Positions 21,465 through 32,434 are shown, counted from the stretch's first letter. The stretch is DNA of 64,000 bases from Euryodendron excelsum (GCA_033060915.1 CM065397.1:28574501-28638500), one strand, 5' to 3'. The notes: generated by a model from the letters alone, not told the origin. A program made the numbers and translations.

Positions 21465-22873
21465 TGTCACAACCCCTAACTCATAAACGAACGTCACAGA
21501 GTCGAAAGTGGTGACCTGTGATCTACCAAAGGCCTAGCTATCAAAACTGAAGTGTTGTAGCAGTTATTTTATCTATGATCAATGTAATAGAAATTATGGT
21601 GCATGGAAGCATACCACATTAAGTAATGAGCGATGTGCAGATCTCATTTCCATTCTTAGAGCAAACTGCCTATATATATGTTTCAAATTAATTAACATCG
21701 CATGCATACCACAACGTAACACGTAGTTAAGTTATTACAGAACATTTGGCTGTATACAAGGCCATATAATATCTACATTGTGGTCTCAACATATTATGTT
21801 GAGTGAGCTTCATGCATAGTCCCAACAATAGCGTAGCATAAAATTCCAACAAAATATGGAAGATTTCTATATTTGAATAAATTCTACTTGAGTGTTCTAC
21901 ATTTGAATAACGTAATAGGTCATTATTCAATCCAGGCAGCTCATATTCTAATCTCCAACTTTTAAATAATAAATTAGGTATAGGGAATGACAACATGTTG
22001 AATTTTCACAAGAAAATAACAAAACTAGTCCTCATGCTCTTTAGCTTAAACATGGTTTCCTTATATATGGGAGTCTAGCTTTGGATTCACAAATTTTCAT
22101 AATTACAGTGGTTTGAGGAAGATTTCTGACTAATTAATTGAAAAAACAAAGGCATATGAATGGTTTCCTTACCTTAGTTCAAGCTTTGAGTGCAATTAAC
22201 TTGAGTTTACCTTTTCTTTCCCCTTTTTCCTTCTTATTTTCTCACTTGGGAAATAACCCACCAAGTGTCTCTCTATATCCACTTTCTAATCACTCATGTA
22301 TGTTGCATACAAAAGCCTAGCAAGACTTGTATTGCAAAGAAAATGGTGGGTATCTCTCATGTGTGACGTGTCTTTATTGTCAATTAGTTGCTAAAATTAG
22401 CTTTAAATAAAGTGATCTCGACAGCGGAGTTGACTCAATTTGCCTGGGAATCGTCTCAAAAGTGCGGTTTATGAATTCTGCTGACCTCTAAAGTTTTGAG
22501 TTGACTTCATGTGTCTTGTTGCTGACTTAAAATTCCAGTAACTAGACAAATCTCTGTTAGTCTTGAAAGTCTTAAGTTGGCTCTATATCCTACTTTGGTG
22601 TCAACTCGATCAAAGTACTGTCTGGGGGGCTCTCAAAAGTTTTGTTGACTCTTAAGTGTCCTTGGTGTCGACTCCATCACTTGGGAAACCTGACTTCACT
22701 TTTTAAGCATTCCCAGCTTGATCCAAATCAAATTTAATTCTTAGATAAGCCAAGTAATGAATGTCTTAACACAAATATAGAGCACTATCGAATCATGCAA
22801 GACTCAGTACTCAATGGCATGAAATGCAAAGTTGACAGGTATGCCGATGAAATTTAACACCTAGGGTGTTACA
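21465..22873 (+). mobile_element. Probable solo Gypsy LTR
   Basis: Starts TGTCACAACCCCTAA and ends CTAGGGTGTTACA. The ends form an imperfect inverted repeat (TGTCACAACCC versus TGTAACACCC), typical of plant Gypsy LTRs. Length is about 1.41 kb. The five-base flanks CATTT and TATGT match at only three positions, so the duplication is not convincing. The right half (22420-22690) carries repeated GTTGACTC and TCTCAAAAGT motifs. It lies in the presumed intron between the exons at 20743 and 23565. Confidence 0.5.
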
Positions 22874-22913
22874 TATGTTTTCAGCTGACCCTTTCAGATT
22901 GCTACATCATAAG

Positions 22914-23271
22914 CTAAGAAGCACGGATGAAGGTGGTTTATCTGTGTCGAACACATGACGAATGCTGACACTTGTTGGACACTTCTCGACACATGTACTA
23001 TTATTATTATTTTTATTATTTTTAGAACCAGACACGTGGGCGCGTTACATGTCTATCACTTAGACACGCATGAAACACATTGCAAGTTTGAAGAAAATAA
23101 CTTAGATAAAATGTTTATGTTAAATGGTGGTTCCAAATTGAATTACTATTATGGTTTTCATTATTTGTGGTGGTTTATGGATATTACAGTCATGTACATA
23201 GCAAATAAAATATATAAAAAAAAATTTACAAATTTTCCTCTCGTGTCCGTGTCCATGTCCATGCTTCTTAG
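22914..23271. mobile_element. MITE, copy 2 (CTAAGAAG ends)
   Basis: The left end is CTAAGAAGCACGGATGAAGG. The right end, reverse complemented, is CTAAGAAGCATGGACATGG. Both ends carry further GTCC/GGAC steps. Flanks ATCATAAG and ATCATAGC match at six of eight bases, or better with a one-base slip. Length is 358 bp and no coding capacity is seen. Same family as 10872-11303 by end sequence and by internal GACACG motifs. Confidence 0.62.
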
Positions 23272-23564
23272 ATCATAGCAGTTGATTTTGTGAGTTGCAA
23301 AAGTTTAATTGGGGTGATTAATGAATTCGAATAGATCAAAGGCAGTTATATCTGTTTTCTTTATGAGCATTTGGATTTGGCGCCCATAAAAAGGTTGAAA
23401 ATTGGATGTTAGTTGAAAAAATGCCCTCAAAAAAGTAAAAACCCAAACTAAAAGCTCATAAAAAACTGCATCCATACGAGCACGTACCCTGCCCTCTAGT
23501 TTGCATCACCTTTACATGTCTTATTTCATGCTGACTGACTCTCTGTTTGGTTTCTGTCATGCAG

Positions 23565-23689
23565 ACAACATTATTGCAAAGCCCAGCACCTTAAAGCTGC
23601 CACTCAAGAGGGCCAGGCCCATTATTTTCAAACTATTCGAGTCAGAAGAGACGGCCAGCGAGCTCCAGAAGGATCTGGACCAAATTTAG
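23565..23689 (+). CDS. Probable exon of the unrecognised host gene, ending at TAG
   Basis: Preceded by a good acceptor (tttctgtcatgcag). Encodes DNIIAKPSTLKLPLKR, ARPIIFKLFESEETASE and LQKDLDQI before TAG. The first codon is completed by the last base of the exon at 20743-20919. Beyond the TAG the frame continues with LSKIRNALPNTMW, which also looks like protein. Either the gene ends here or a CAG-to-TAG change truncated it. The Lys/Arg-rich then acidic pattern suggests a linker leading to a coiled coil. Family not recognised. Confidence 0.5.
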
Positions 23690-24367
23690 TTGTCCAAAAT
23701 TAGGAATGCCCTTCCAAATACCATGTGGTGAACTTTCTTTTTCAACTGCACTACTTATTGTTCAATAGGCTTTTTTATTTTTCATATGTATTCATTCATT
23801 TACTCTGTCCTGTTTTATGTCATACTTTCCATTTGTGCAAGTCTCATTTAATGTGCCTCAGCTTGATATGTTGAAATTTTAATCAGTACTTTTTCATATT
23901 ACCCTTATTTACATTTATGTTTAAATACAATCTCAATTCCCAAAAAAATATTGCAAGGTGCCTTCTCTAAACTTTTGTGCATTGTCAACTAAGACATAAA
24001 ATGAGACGAGGGGATATTTTTTGTTACCTTTCCTCCTTAGGAAAGCTTCTTTTTCAATGTTGGTTGGCCGATGAGTTCAGAGCTACAAATTATGATCTAT
24101 TTGTTTCTTTTTTTTCTTGTTTTCTATGCAACTCATGTGGCATATGTAACATCTTATGTAAAAGGAAAAGAGGAAGTTTTAATTCCTGTGTGGATATCCT
24201 ATTGTTTGAGAACATTTGTGCGGGCTTTGGGTGGCATAAATTTTATCATATAAGATAAAGCTTTGATTGGTTGAGATACTTTCCACTTATAGCTGTTTAG
24301 TGATTCCATCTTTTGCGTAGCTGAGAATTTTTGGGTCAATTGATGTTGATTAATGATTTTCAACCAG

Positions 24368-24472
24368 GTTCTTAACAGACTGAACCTTGAGTTCTTCATG
24401 AGCAACTTGGTTATTTTGCAATCTAGATGTGCCATCAAGCAGCAAACACTGGAGCACTCAAGGAGGAAGTAA
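24368..24472 (+). other. Possible downstream exon of the same gene
   Basis: After an acceptor (ttttcaaccag) an open stretch reads VLNRLNLEFFMSNLVILQ, then SRCAIKQQTLEHSRRK and TAA. It is amphipathic and helical in character, and fits as a continuation of the sequence beyond the TAG at 23687. A clean donor of the right phase between them was not found, so the join is unproven. Confidence 0.35.
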
Positions 24473-25453
24473 TTTTCACTAATGCTGTACTTGGATCAAG
24501 GACTTGGTGAGAAAAAGGAAAGGAAAAATAATTTTAAATTATATTGTATGTTTAGTTGTTAGAGAAAGTGAAAAGTAAAAGAACATAAAAAGGAAATGAG
24601 AATGGATTTGGAATCTATTATTTTATTCTCTTTTTCCTCTATTTTTCTTTTACCTTTTCTTTTTCCTTGATAAATTTAGGTTCTAAACGTGGCATAAAGG
24701 ACTTTTATGGTAAACTATACTTAAATCATGAAAGTAAGCCTTTTGGTTGTACAAACTCCTATCTACAAGTCCATGTCAAGCTGCATAAAGGACTTTTGTG
24801 GAGCATCTGCAGTTGCTTCCAAGTCTTTTGTACACAATATACTGACTGACAAATCTGCTTCTGTGCTTAATTTTGAAGTGATGATGGCTTGCTTTACTTT
24901 TTTATGCTAGTGTTTAGGTTTATGGATTATTTTCTGGTATAGATATAACCAATTGCCTCAAGTTCCATTAGAAACTTATACCTATAAATCATCCATGTAC
25001 ATGTAGTAATGCTCGCATTGATACTTTCTCCAGACAAATTTATGTTTCATTATGTGGGTTTTCTGATTTATTTCATGCTAACCTTGGTCTTCTTTAACTG
25101 TGTTAAAATGCTGCCTGATTTATTGAAGCAACTGTCCAATCCATATACAGGGGAGTGCTATACTATTGTATGAATTGAGTATGATATCATTGCACTTTGG
25201 GAACTGTTCGGTTGTCGTCTGACTGTACAACTGCCCTCTCTCTCTCTAGTAATGGTTACGGCCCATTCCAGAGATTCAAGCTAACAGAGTGGGGTGGAGG
25301 TATTATTCTTCGAGCAAAAGAGGCAGGATGGGTCTGTGGGTGTTTGCTGCTGTTGCTGCTCAATGCAAAAGATAGAGCTCGCGAGTTACCAAATATCGAA
25401 CTATAGTTAGGAATAGCTAGCTAGCTCAAAGGAAAGCTTTTAAATCAACTGCA
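24473..25453. other. No gene recognised
   Basis: AT-rich, with several short open stretches of no coding character. It could be the 3' flank or UTR of the fragmentary gene. A (TC)n-then-AG sequence near 25237-25248 resembles a splice acceptor but is followed by no convincing exon. Confidence 0.4.
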
Positions 25454-25462
25454 GTCTTCTGT
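25454..25462. repeat. MULE target-site duplication, left
   Basis: GTCTTCTGT, matching GTCTTCTCT at 29239-29247 in eight of nine bases. A 9-bp duplication is typical of Mutator-like elements. Confidence 0.7.
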
Positions 25463-25544
25463 GGGGCTGTTTATCAAAACATGTTTATTTTATTCAATAA
25501 ATATTAAAATAAGGTCACTTTCTCAATATCAATATTTACAAGAT

Positions 25545-25750
25545 GCGCATCATTAGCATTGACGCCTTTTAAGGAAAGTGTCACGATTTTTAGTTTTATT
25601 TTTCTTTCATTTTAATTCATTTCCTTAACCCAAAAAGAAATTTTGAAAAATAAAATAAAAGTGTCAAAAGTATTGACACTTCTAATGTTTAACTAGAAAA
25701 CATTAGCGTAAGCGTCAATGCAATTCTATTTTTCTTTCAATAGAATTGAC
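25545..25750. repeat. Left subterminal hairpin array of the MULE
   Basis: Three or four imperfect palindromes of about 26 bp lie inside the left TIR: near 25545-25570 (CATCATTAGCATTGACGC), 25657-25682 (AGTGTCAAAAGTATTGACAC) and in weaker form near 25700-25755. All share a GYGTCA...TGACRC dyad. Confidence 0.65.
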
Positions 25751-27003
25751 ACTTTTAGCAAGCATATAAACTTTACTCTTTCACTCTATTACGCAATCTC
25801 AAAGATCAGAGTTGATCTCTCTCTCAACTCTCTGAATTTAGCGACTAATAATCTCTCTCTCCCAACTGTCTGATCTTCCTCTCAACTTTGCATTTCTAAC
25901 CCTCTTCTCCCTCTTTTCCCTCTCAACTCTGGGTCGAAGCCCACTGCCCAGCTCTCTCTTCTTGTGAAGTCTTCTCAACGGCTTTTTCTCTATCAGGGGT
26001 CATCATATTGAAGTGTAACACTCTCTCTCTCAACACAACGTGTAAGAATCTGGATTTAGGGCTTTGTTTGAGCCTTACGTTGTCTCAAAGTTCTCTATCT
26101 CTTTGTGTCTGATTTGGAAGCCTTTTCCCTACAGCATGTTAGCTGCTAGTAAGGGTTTCGTTTGAGTTTACTTTTACGATGCTACATTGTGTTCTAAGAG
26201 TAGCATATATATAGTTGAAAGCTATTTTCATATTCTTGATTCTGATGCTACATTAGGTAATATATATATATATATATATATATTTTTTAGACGCTAGATT
26301 GGACACCCACTACCTTTGGCGATGGTTATGGTTTTGGTTTATGTAAGTCAAAATACCCTCAAACTAATTGATCTACATTAGTTTGTGAATTGTGACCAAT
26401 GTTATTTTTATTTTTGTAATTTGCATATGTCAATTGTGGACACTTTCACTTCTTGGACTTCTATTTCTTTTTCTCAGCTCTTTTCGCCCCATATGTTAAT
26501 CTTTTATGTTACAATCTTTATTGGCTATGTTCCTTTTGAATTTTTCTTATGTTTCTAGCCAATGAGTTGCTTTTGAGTAGTTACGTTTTTCTAATGAGGA
26601 TTCAAGTTTTTAAGTGTTTTCACTGCTGATTTTTTGGAATAAGAGATTCACCTTTTTATTGGTTCTTTTTTTTTTTTTGTATGTAATTAAGTTCTTTGTT
26701 TAATTAGGAGTTGGGTATATGTGATTTGTGTATGTAATATCTTGAATTTCATTAAGTCTAGATTTTGGTGTAGACAAAGTGGGTGGTGGCCTATAGGTGG
26801 TTTTGTGGTTAGTGACAGGGGAAACAATTGATTGCGTTTGTAGCTTATATAACAAGCCATATGAAATCAAGAAAAGATGTAAAATTTGTCTTTGAACTTT
26901 TTATTTTAACTTCGTGTAACTTGTTCACAATGAATATTTGAATTTAAGTTTGACTTCATCTAACTTGTATTTTCATATGTTGAGTTAGAGTAAGTCTAAC
27001 AGA

Positions 27004-28870
27004 ATGAATACCACAAAGGTGATGTGCTATTGGGGCGGGACTATAGTACAAGACCACTATATGATATCGAAGCGAAGGGGTTTTACACTATACAACGCAA
27101 AATAACACTTGAAGAATTAGAATAGTTTCTTATTCTCAAAGTTGTAAATGAAGGGGAAAACATCCAATTGCAGGTGGAGGTTTTGAGCGTCAAAGAAAGA
27201 GAAACACGGTTTGTTTAAGATCAAGACATATCCCAATCCACATCATTATCTGTTTGCGAGATTGCAAATGGACCATTATAACATTGATACGACGATCATT
27301 CTGGACTCAATTAAGGTAAACAATTTCTATTTAATCAATGTAATTTAAAATTAATGTAATCGATATTTGTGTACTGGCAGACACGAAAAAGAAGGTGGCA
27401 TCGCTTATTACTACCATACGAACTGCATTGAAGCACACAATAACTTACAGGAAGACATGGCTTGCAAAAACAAGAGTTATTGAGGTGATATTTGGGAATT
27501 GGGACCAATCATACACAAAGCTTCTCCAGTACATGACGACACTATAGACCTTTAATCATGGGATAGTTGTAGAATAGAACGTGTTGCCGTCGAGTACGCC
27601 AGGTGAGGTGGTGTTTAATTATGTGTTATGGACTTTCAAACCACCTACCATCAATGGATTCGCTCACTACCCTCTTGTTATCAGCATTGATGGGACTTTC
27701 TTTAATGGTAAATATACCGGGAAGATGTTAGTAGCTACCGCACCAACTGGTAATGGACATATTTTACCACTTGCTTTTGTCATTGTAAATGAAAAGACAA
27801 CAACGTCCTGGTCATGGTTCATTACGAACTTGAGATGGTATGTAGTGCCTAACCGTGAGGGCATCATGTTGATATCTGATAGGCACGAGAGCCTATTAAA
27901 TGTTGTTACGCGGTACTAGGCACATTCATGTTTGCGACCAGTTGGATATTATCGATATTACCTAAAGTACATCTGCAGCAACTTCAATAAGAAATTCAGC
28001 AACACGAAACTCATGCATTTGGTATGGAGGGCTACTAGTGCCATCAAATTCAGAAGTTCAACTTGATTATAAAAGAGATTGAAATTCTTAGACTAGAGGT
28101 GTTAACTTAGTTACAAGATATGGCGCCTAAAAAGTGGACACTTGCACATGACGGAGGTCATCAGTTGGGGATATTGGCTACAAACCTATCAGAGGAATTC
28201 AATAGTGTATTGAGGGGTGCCTAGAATGTGCCCATCACAACATGTGTGCAAACTACATTCCACCTACTTGTTAAGTATTTTGACGAGAGAATTATTGAAT
28301 GTATTAAGAATCGGGCTGTTAGTGTCAAGTACGGCAGATAGGTAAAAAAAAAAAAATTCTTGGAAAAAAGGAAATACACATATATAAAGAGCTTTTAATA
28401 GGTAGTTACCCTGCCATCACTTTTAAGATTACTATTATTTTGTGAAATCGATAGTAATTTGAATGTTGTTGATAGGCAATAAGGTGAATATAAGGTTAAA
28501 ACCACATATCGTGTGAGGCTAGGTGGACACAAACAGGCTGTAAGACTTAACCCTCCCAGATGTTCTTGTTCAAAATACATCATCAACAAATATCTGTGTT
28601 CACACATGCTTGCTGTCACCACGAACTTAGGCATCGATCCGTTTTACTTGGTGGCACCAGAGTATAGAATTAATATATACCCACGCATTTGGAATTCTAA
28701 CTTTAGCGCAATGCCCCATGAAGATTACTGGCCCTTAAGCACTATAGCCACGTTGCTCCCCAAAACAAGCTATTTGTGATCATTGAATCCAAAGTCAAGT
28801 TGGCCCAAAATGGCTCCTCCATCGGAGTCCCGGTCACGAAGTTAGGGCATATTCTGCTTTAAGTATAACA
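27004..28870 (+). pseudogene. MULE transposase pseudogene
   Basis: Starts with MNTTKVMCYWGGTI, a typical plant MULE N-terminus. A MuDR-type segment follows near 27390-27560 (SLITTIRTALKHTITYRKTW). The MULE catalytic domain runs about 27660-28200. It holds SIDGTFFNGKY (first Asp), LPLAFVIVNEKTTTSW, ISDRHESL (second Asp), RPVGYYRYYLK and ICSNFNKKF. A SWIM-type zinc finger is at about 28555-28600 as CSC-x8-CSH. The C-terminus is degraded. In-frame TAGs near 27546, 27575 and 27917 and several frameshifts inactivate it. An intron-like GTAAAC...GCAG gap is present at about 27316-27380. Confidence 0.85.
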
Positions 28871-28894
28871 ATTGAAAAAAAAATTTCATGATAT

Positions 28895-29156
28895 AAAAGT
28901 GTCATTGCAAATGACGTTTTCATTAAAGCACTAAAAGCGTCATTAGCAATTACGCTTTATGGTTAAAATGAAAAAGCGTCAATGCTAAAGAAGCTTTTCA
29001 TTTAACTAATAAAAGCATCAATAGTATTGACGCTTTTAGTTTATTTTTTAAAATTATATTTTTATTTAAAAAATTAACTAAAATTGCATAAATTAAAAGG
29101 TAAAGCATCATTCGCATTGATGCTTTTCTTAAAGGCGTCAATGCCAATGACGCTTA
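28895..29156. repeat. Right subterminal hairpin array of the MULE
   Basis: Six imperfect palindromes of about 26 bp lie near 28895, 28932, 28971, 29010, 29101 and 29130. The core is AAAGCGTCATT-N-AATGACGCTTT; one unit reads GCATCAATAGTATTGACGC. Spacing is roughly 36-40 bp for the first four, then a gap and two adjoining units. The last unit is within the right TIR and is matched by the left array. Confidence 0.75.
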
Positions 29157-29238
29157 ACTAAGGGTTCTGTAAATAAGTTGAAAATAGCCTTGGTTATTTA
29201 AATAAGTATTAAAATAAATATGTTTTGGTAAATGGTCC

Positions 29239-29247
29239 GTCTTCTCT
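29239..29247. repeat. MULE target-site duplication, right
   Basis: GTCTTCTCT, one mismatch from the left copy GTCTTCTGT. Confidence 0.7.
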
Positions 29248-30235
29248 AAAGTCCCAAGGAATGGAACTTTTACTGAAGTCATAGTTCAGATCCGCCAAGG
29301 CAGGAATGGTTGGAATGGAAGCGCTAAAATTTCAAACTGTTGAAAATCGGAACATACATATATTGGTATATATCTGAGCAAACAAGGTAGGTGGGTGGAA
29401 GAAGGTTGCAAAGGCTTTTTGCAAGTTTAGGATATCTGATATTAACAGTATGTGGACAAAGAGAGAAGGTCTTGTCCGCTGGTTGCAAAGTTTTAGGCAT
29501 CAGTCAAAAAGCTTCTCTCACACTCTGTTTGGATCTTGGGGGGGGGGGGGGGGGGAGTGAAGGATTTGGAAGGAAAGAATCAATATTCACCATGTATTGG
29601 GTGTTGGAAAAGGAGAGAAAGCCCCCATTATATGCAATTTTCTACCTCTTCAAAATTGGGTGGAGCTTTGTTATTATTTTGAATTTAAATACCAATTATA
29701 CCATCAATTTATGACAAGATAAAAACAGAGTTTACATAAATGAACAAGAGGAATAAAAGGCCACGGTGATTAACCTATTACGAGCTTAGCTAAAAACAGA
29801 AGAAATTCTCAAAGTCTTCTTGCAGCGAGATGAAGAAGAACACAAATTTTATTTTAAAAAAAAAAAAGAATAGATAGAATTATATTCAAACATCTTATCC
29901 ACTCTTCTCCCTTTTGTATGTATCTTATAGTCTAACTAACTTGTAACAGAATTACACTTCGATCGCCTTGTCTTCTCTTCTCTGCTATACAAACAAAAAA
30001 TAGATTAACTAAATCTAAATGGAATTAACAAGAAGAAGAACAACAACAAAAAAACGAGTGACAACATTTTGTAATCTAAGCTAACAAACTAACTGTCCGG
30101 CTAATACTGTTGCCATGTAATCTATTTTTTTGCCAACTCACTTAGCAACTGAGCCACGTCAACACTTGTTTGTATCCTTCACAAAACGGAGTAATGTTTA
30201 ACATTACCCCACCTATGCTATCTTTGAACAGGCTC
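29248..30235. other. No gene recognised; possible LTR fragment
   Basis: Contains an 18-base G tract at 29538-29555. The segment 29900-30180 has tctaactaacttgtaacag and aactgagccacgtcaacac, motifs frequent in plant Copia LTRs read in reverse. Boundaries could not be found. Confidence 0.3.
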
Positions 30236-30788
30236 ACACAGGTATAATATTGCATACAGGGGCGACCCCCTATCTCTAAAAGTGAGCCAACACATTATAC
30301 TTAGTACTCCTCTTAAAGTAAGGGCACCTTTAGGGTATGCATTGCATAAAAATTTTCAATCCAAAGGCACTAACTTTTCCTTTTTGTTTTTGTTTTTACA
30401 TTCTCATTGTCTTCTCCCTAGCCAACAAAGGTCAAGAAAACCAAAGGATGAAGCAAGAACAAAAAGGGGGTCTTCTAAACTGCATATTCATTGCCATTAT
30501 GTTGCCCATGTATTTATTATTCTATCCGTGCATCATATCCATTCCAAGACAAGAGTGCTAAGAAACTCAAGTCATTGCATTCTCATGCATTCAATCAACT
30601 ATAGAGAGAAAGGAGCAAATTCAATCTCGCGCTAAAAAGAAGCCTACGTAAACTCCAAAGGGTTCATATAACCCTAAAGATTCATGGCATGCATAGAACT
30701 ATATCTCAAAGAGAGGCCCAAATCTCTTTTCGTCCATAGAGGCGGGATTGCCTAAACAAAGAAGCATCAACCAGCCCATGCCAAAGAG

Positions 30789-30793
30789 GTATT
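30789..30793. repeat. Solo LTR target duplication, left
   Basis: GTATT, identical to 32435-32439. Confidence 0.8.
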
Positions 30794-32434
30794 TGTTGGC
30801 CCAAGAAGGCAACCCAAGAAGGGGGGTGAATTGGGTTTTATAAAATTTATATCAGAAATTGCAACTAAAAATTGTTTATGTATTTTAACAACAATTAATC
30901 AAAATATATATATCAAGCAAGTGGAGTATACATCAATATATATATTTATGCAAACATGTATAGTGAGCAAATAAGCAAAACAGAGGCAGAAGAGAAGTGC
31001 TCCAGATTTATAGAGGTTCGGTCAACCTTGCCTACGTCCTCTCTTCTTCAATCCTTTCGAAGGAATTCCACTATGTAATACTCCTTACACAGCTGCTGGT
31101 TGTGCCACGAGTGCCCAGCTCACTCTTACAAAAGCTTCTTCCCAAGCTTTCAAAACCCAAGAGATTTTGTCCAAGCTTCTCTCAAACTTACAAGTGTTTT
31201 TCTCAAGAACACTTCAAACTTACAAGGTTACCAACCCACCCAACTAAGAATGAATGAAGATTATACAAAGAGTGACTCTCCTAGTGAGTATACAAATGAA
31301 TACAACTCAATGGATAACTTTAAACACTCAACAAAAATATATGGCAGTTAGGTACAGGTGATTTTCAGCTTCAAGCACTTGATATGAATGGTATGATTGC
31401 TCTCTTCTGCCTGTTTGAAGCTGTATGTATCTCATATATATAGGTATGAATCGATTATAGCCGTTAGAGAAGTATGGGAGAAGATTTGGTTGCAGTTTTG
31501 CCCATACCGTCTGTTAGAAAACTAGCCATTACGGTCTAGGTGTCGACTCTTTTCACAATGAGTCGACTCTTTTTGCATTTCAACAGATTTTTCAAGTTAC
31601 TGTCCAAATGAGTTGACTCTTTTGTCCCAAGAGTCGACTCTTTTCAGCAGTCTGCAGAATTGTTGTTCTCTGTTGCAATGAGTCGACTCTTTTAAGCTTC
31701 CAGCAGAATTCCAAGGCTCTGTTCAAATGAGTCGACTCTTTTTGCTTGAGGGGTCGACTCTTTTTACAAAAACTCATATTTTTGCAACTTTTCTTCATTC
31801 TTTTTCAAAGCTTCCAATATCTTCAAGGATCATCTAAATAGGCTTTTTAAAGCTTGCAAACACTTCTTCAAGATTAGATGACTTCAAGAACATCTTCAAT
31901 CCATTCAAGGTGAATTTTCTTCATTTTCATCACTTGTAAAGCTCTTCCATCATCATAGCTTCATCCATTGATTCAAGTCTTCTTCAAGATCTTCAAGAGA
32001 GCTTCCATGACTTAAAATCTTCATTTCTTCAATCAATATGGCTTCTCTATGGACTTCAACAACTCTTCCAAAAAAGCTTTTCTACTCTTGTGATTCCTTC
32101 CAAGTCTTCAAGACATCTTCTAATCTATCAAGAAAGCTATTATGTTTTTGAGTTGGTCTCTTCTTTTTCATTCTTGCAAGATATCTTCAAGTCCTCAAAG
32201 TCTTCAATCTTTTTAATCAAGACTTTTAGCATTTTCATTCTTCTCCCTTGATATCCATCATCTTCATGTAATATCAGCTTTGGAATACATTACCTCATCA
32301 TGCTTTTCATTCTTTATTAAAATCTTTGCATCACAAATCCTCTATTATAATAAGTTTCATCTGCACACTAAGTAGAATTATTAGATCATTTAACCATGTT
32401 TTGTTATCATCAAAATTAGGGCATTGACTCAACA
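30794..32434 (+). mobile_element. Solo LTR (Copia, probably SIRE-like), 1.64 kb
   Basis: Starts TGTTGGCCCAAGAAGG and ends GGGCATTGACTCAACA, giving 5-bp TGTTG/CAACA inverted ends. A perfect GTATT duplication flanks it on both sides, and the surrounding repeat sequence resumes without a gap. No internal region or second LTR is present, so it arose by LTR-LTR recombination. The opening, with gaaggggggtgaattggg, and the tgttatcatcaaaattaggg near the end recall SIRE-type Copia LTRs. A TATA-like tatatatagg lies near 31435. A block of GAGTCGACTC repeats lies at 31541-31767. Small open stretches inside are chance. Confidence 0.9.
31541..31767. repeat. GAGTCGACTC repeat block in the solo LTR
   Basis: Seven copies of GAGTCGACTCTTTT or one-base variants (GTGTCGACTC, GAGTTGACTC, GGGTCGACTC). 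The core is a perfect 10-bp palindrome. Copies occur in close pairs about 20-30 bp apart, with pairs separated by roughly 50-100 bp containing cagcagaatt-like spacers. Confidence 0.8.

Larger units (their letters stand above)
25463..29238 (+). mobile_element. Mutator-like element (MULE), 3.78 kb, complete but inactive
   Basis: Bounded by 9-bp direct repeats and by long terminal inverted repeats. The left end has TTTATCAAAACATGTTTATT and the reverse complement of the right end has TTTACCAAAACATATTTATT. Similarity continues for about 110 bp through a GCATTGACGCCTTT block. Inside are a pyrimidine-rich leader (25780-26040), a transposase pseudogene from about 27004, and hairpin arrays at both ends. 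The TIRs are diverged but the ends and duplication are nearly intact, suggesting an old insertion. It lies outside any recognised gene. Confidence 0.85.

Noticed and set aside
31541..31767. CRISPR-like array (regular short repeat with spacers)
   Set aside because: Spacing is irregular, the repeat is a 10-bp palindrome, and it sits inside a plant LTR. CRISPR does not apply to this nuclear DNA.
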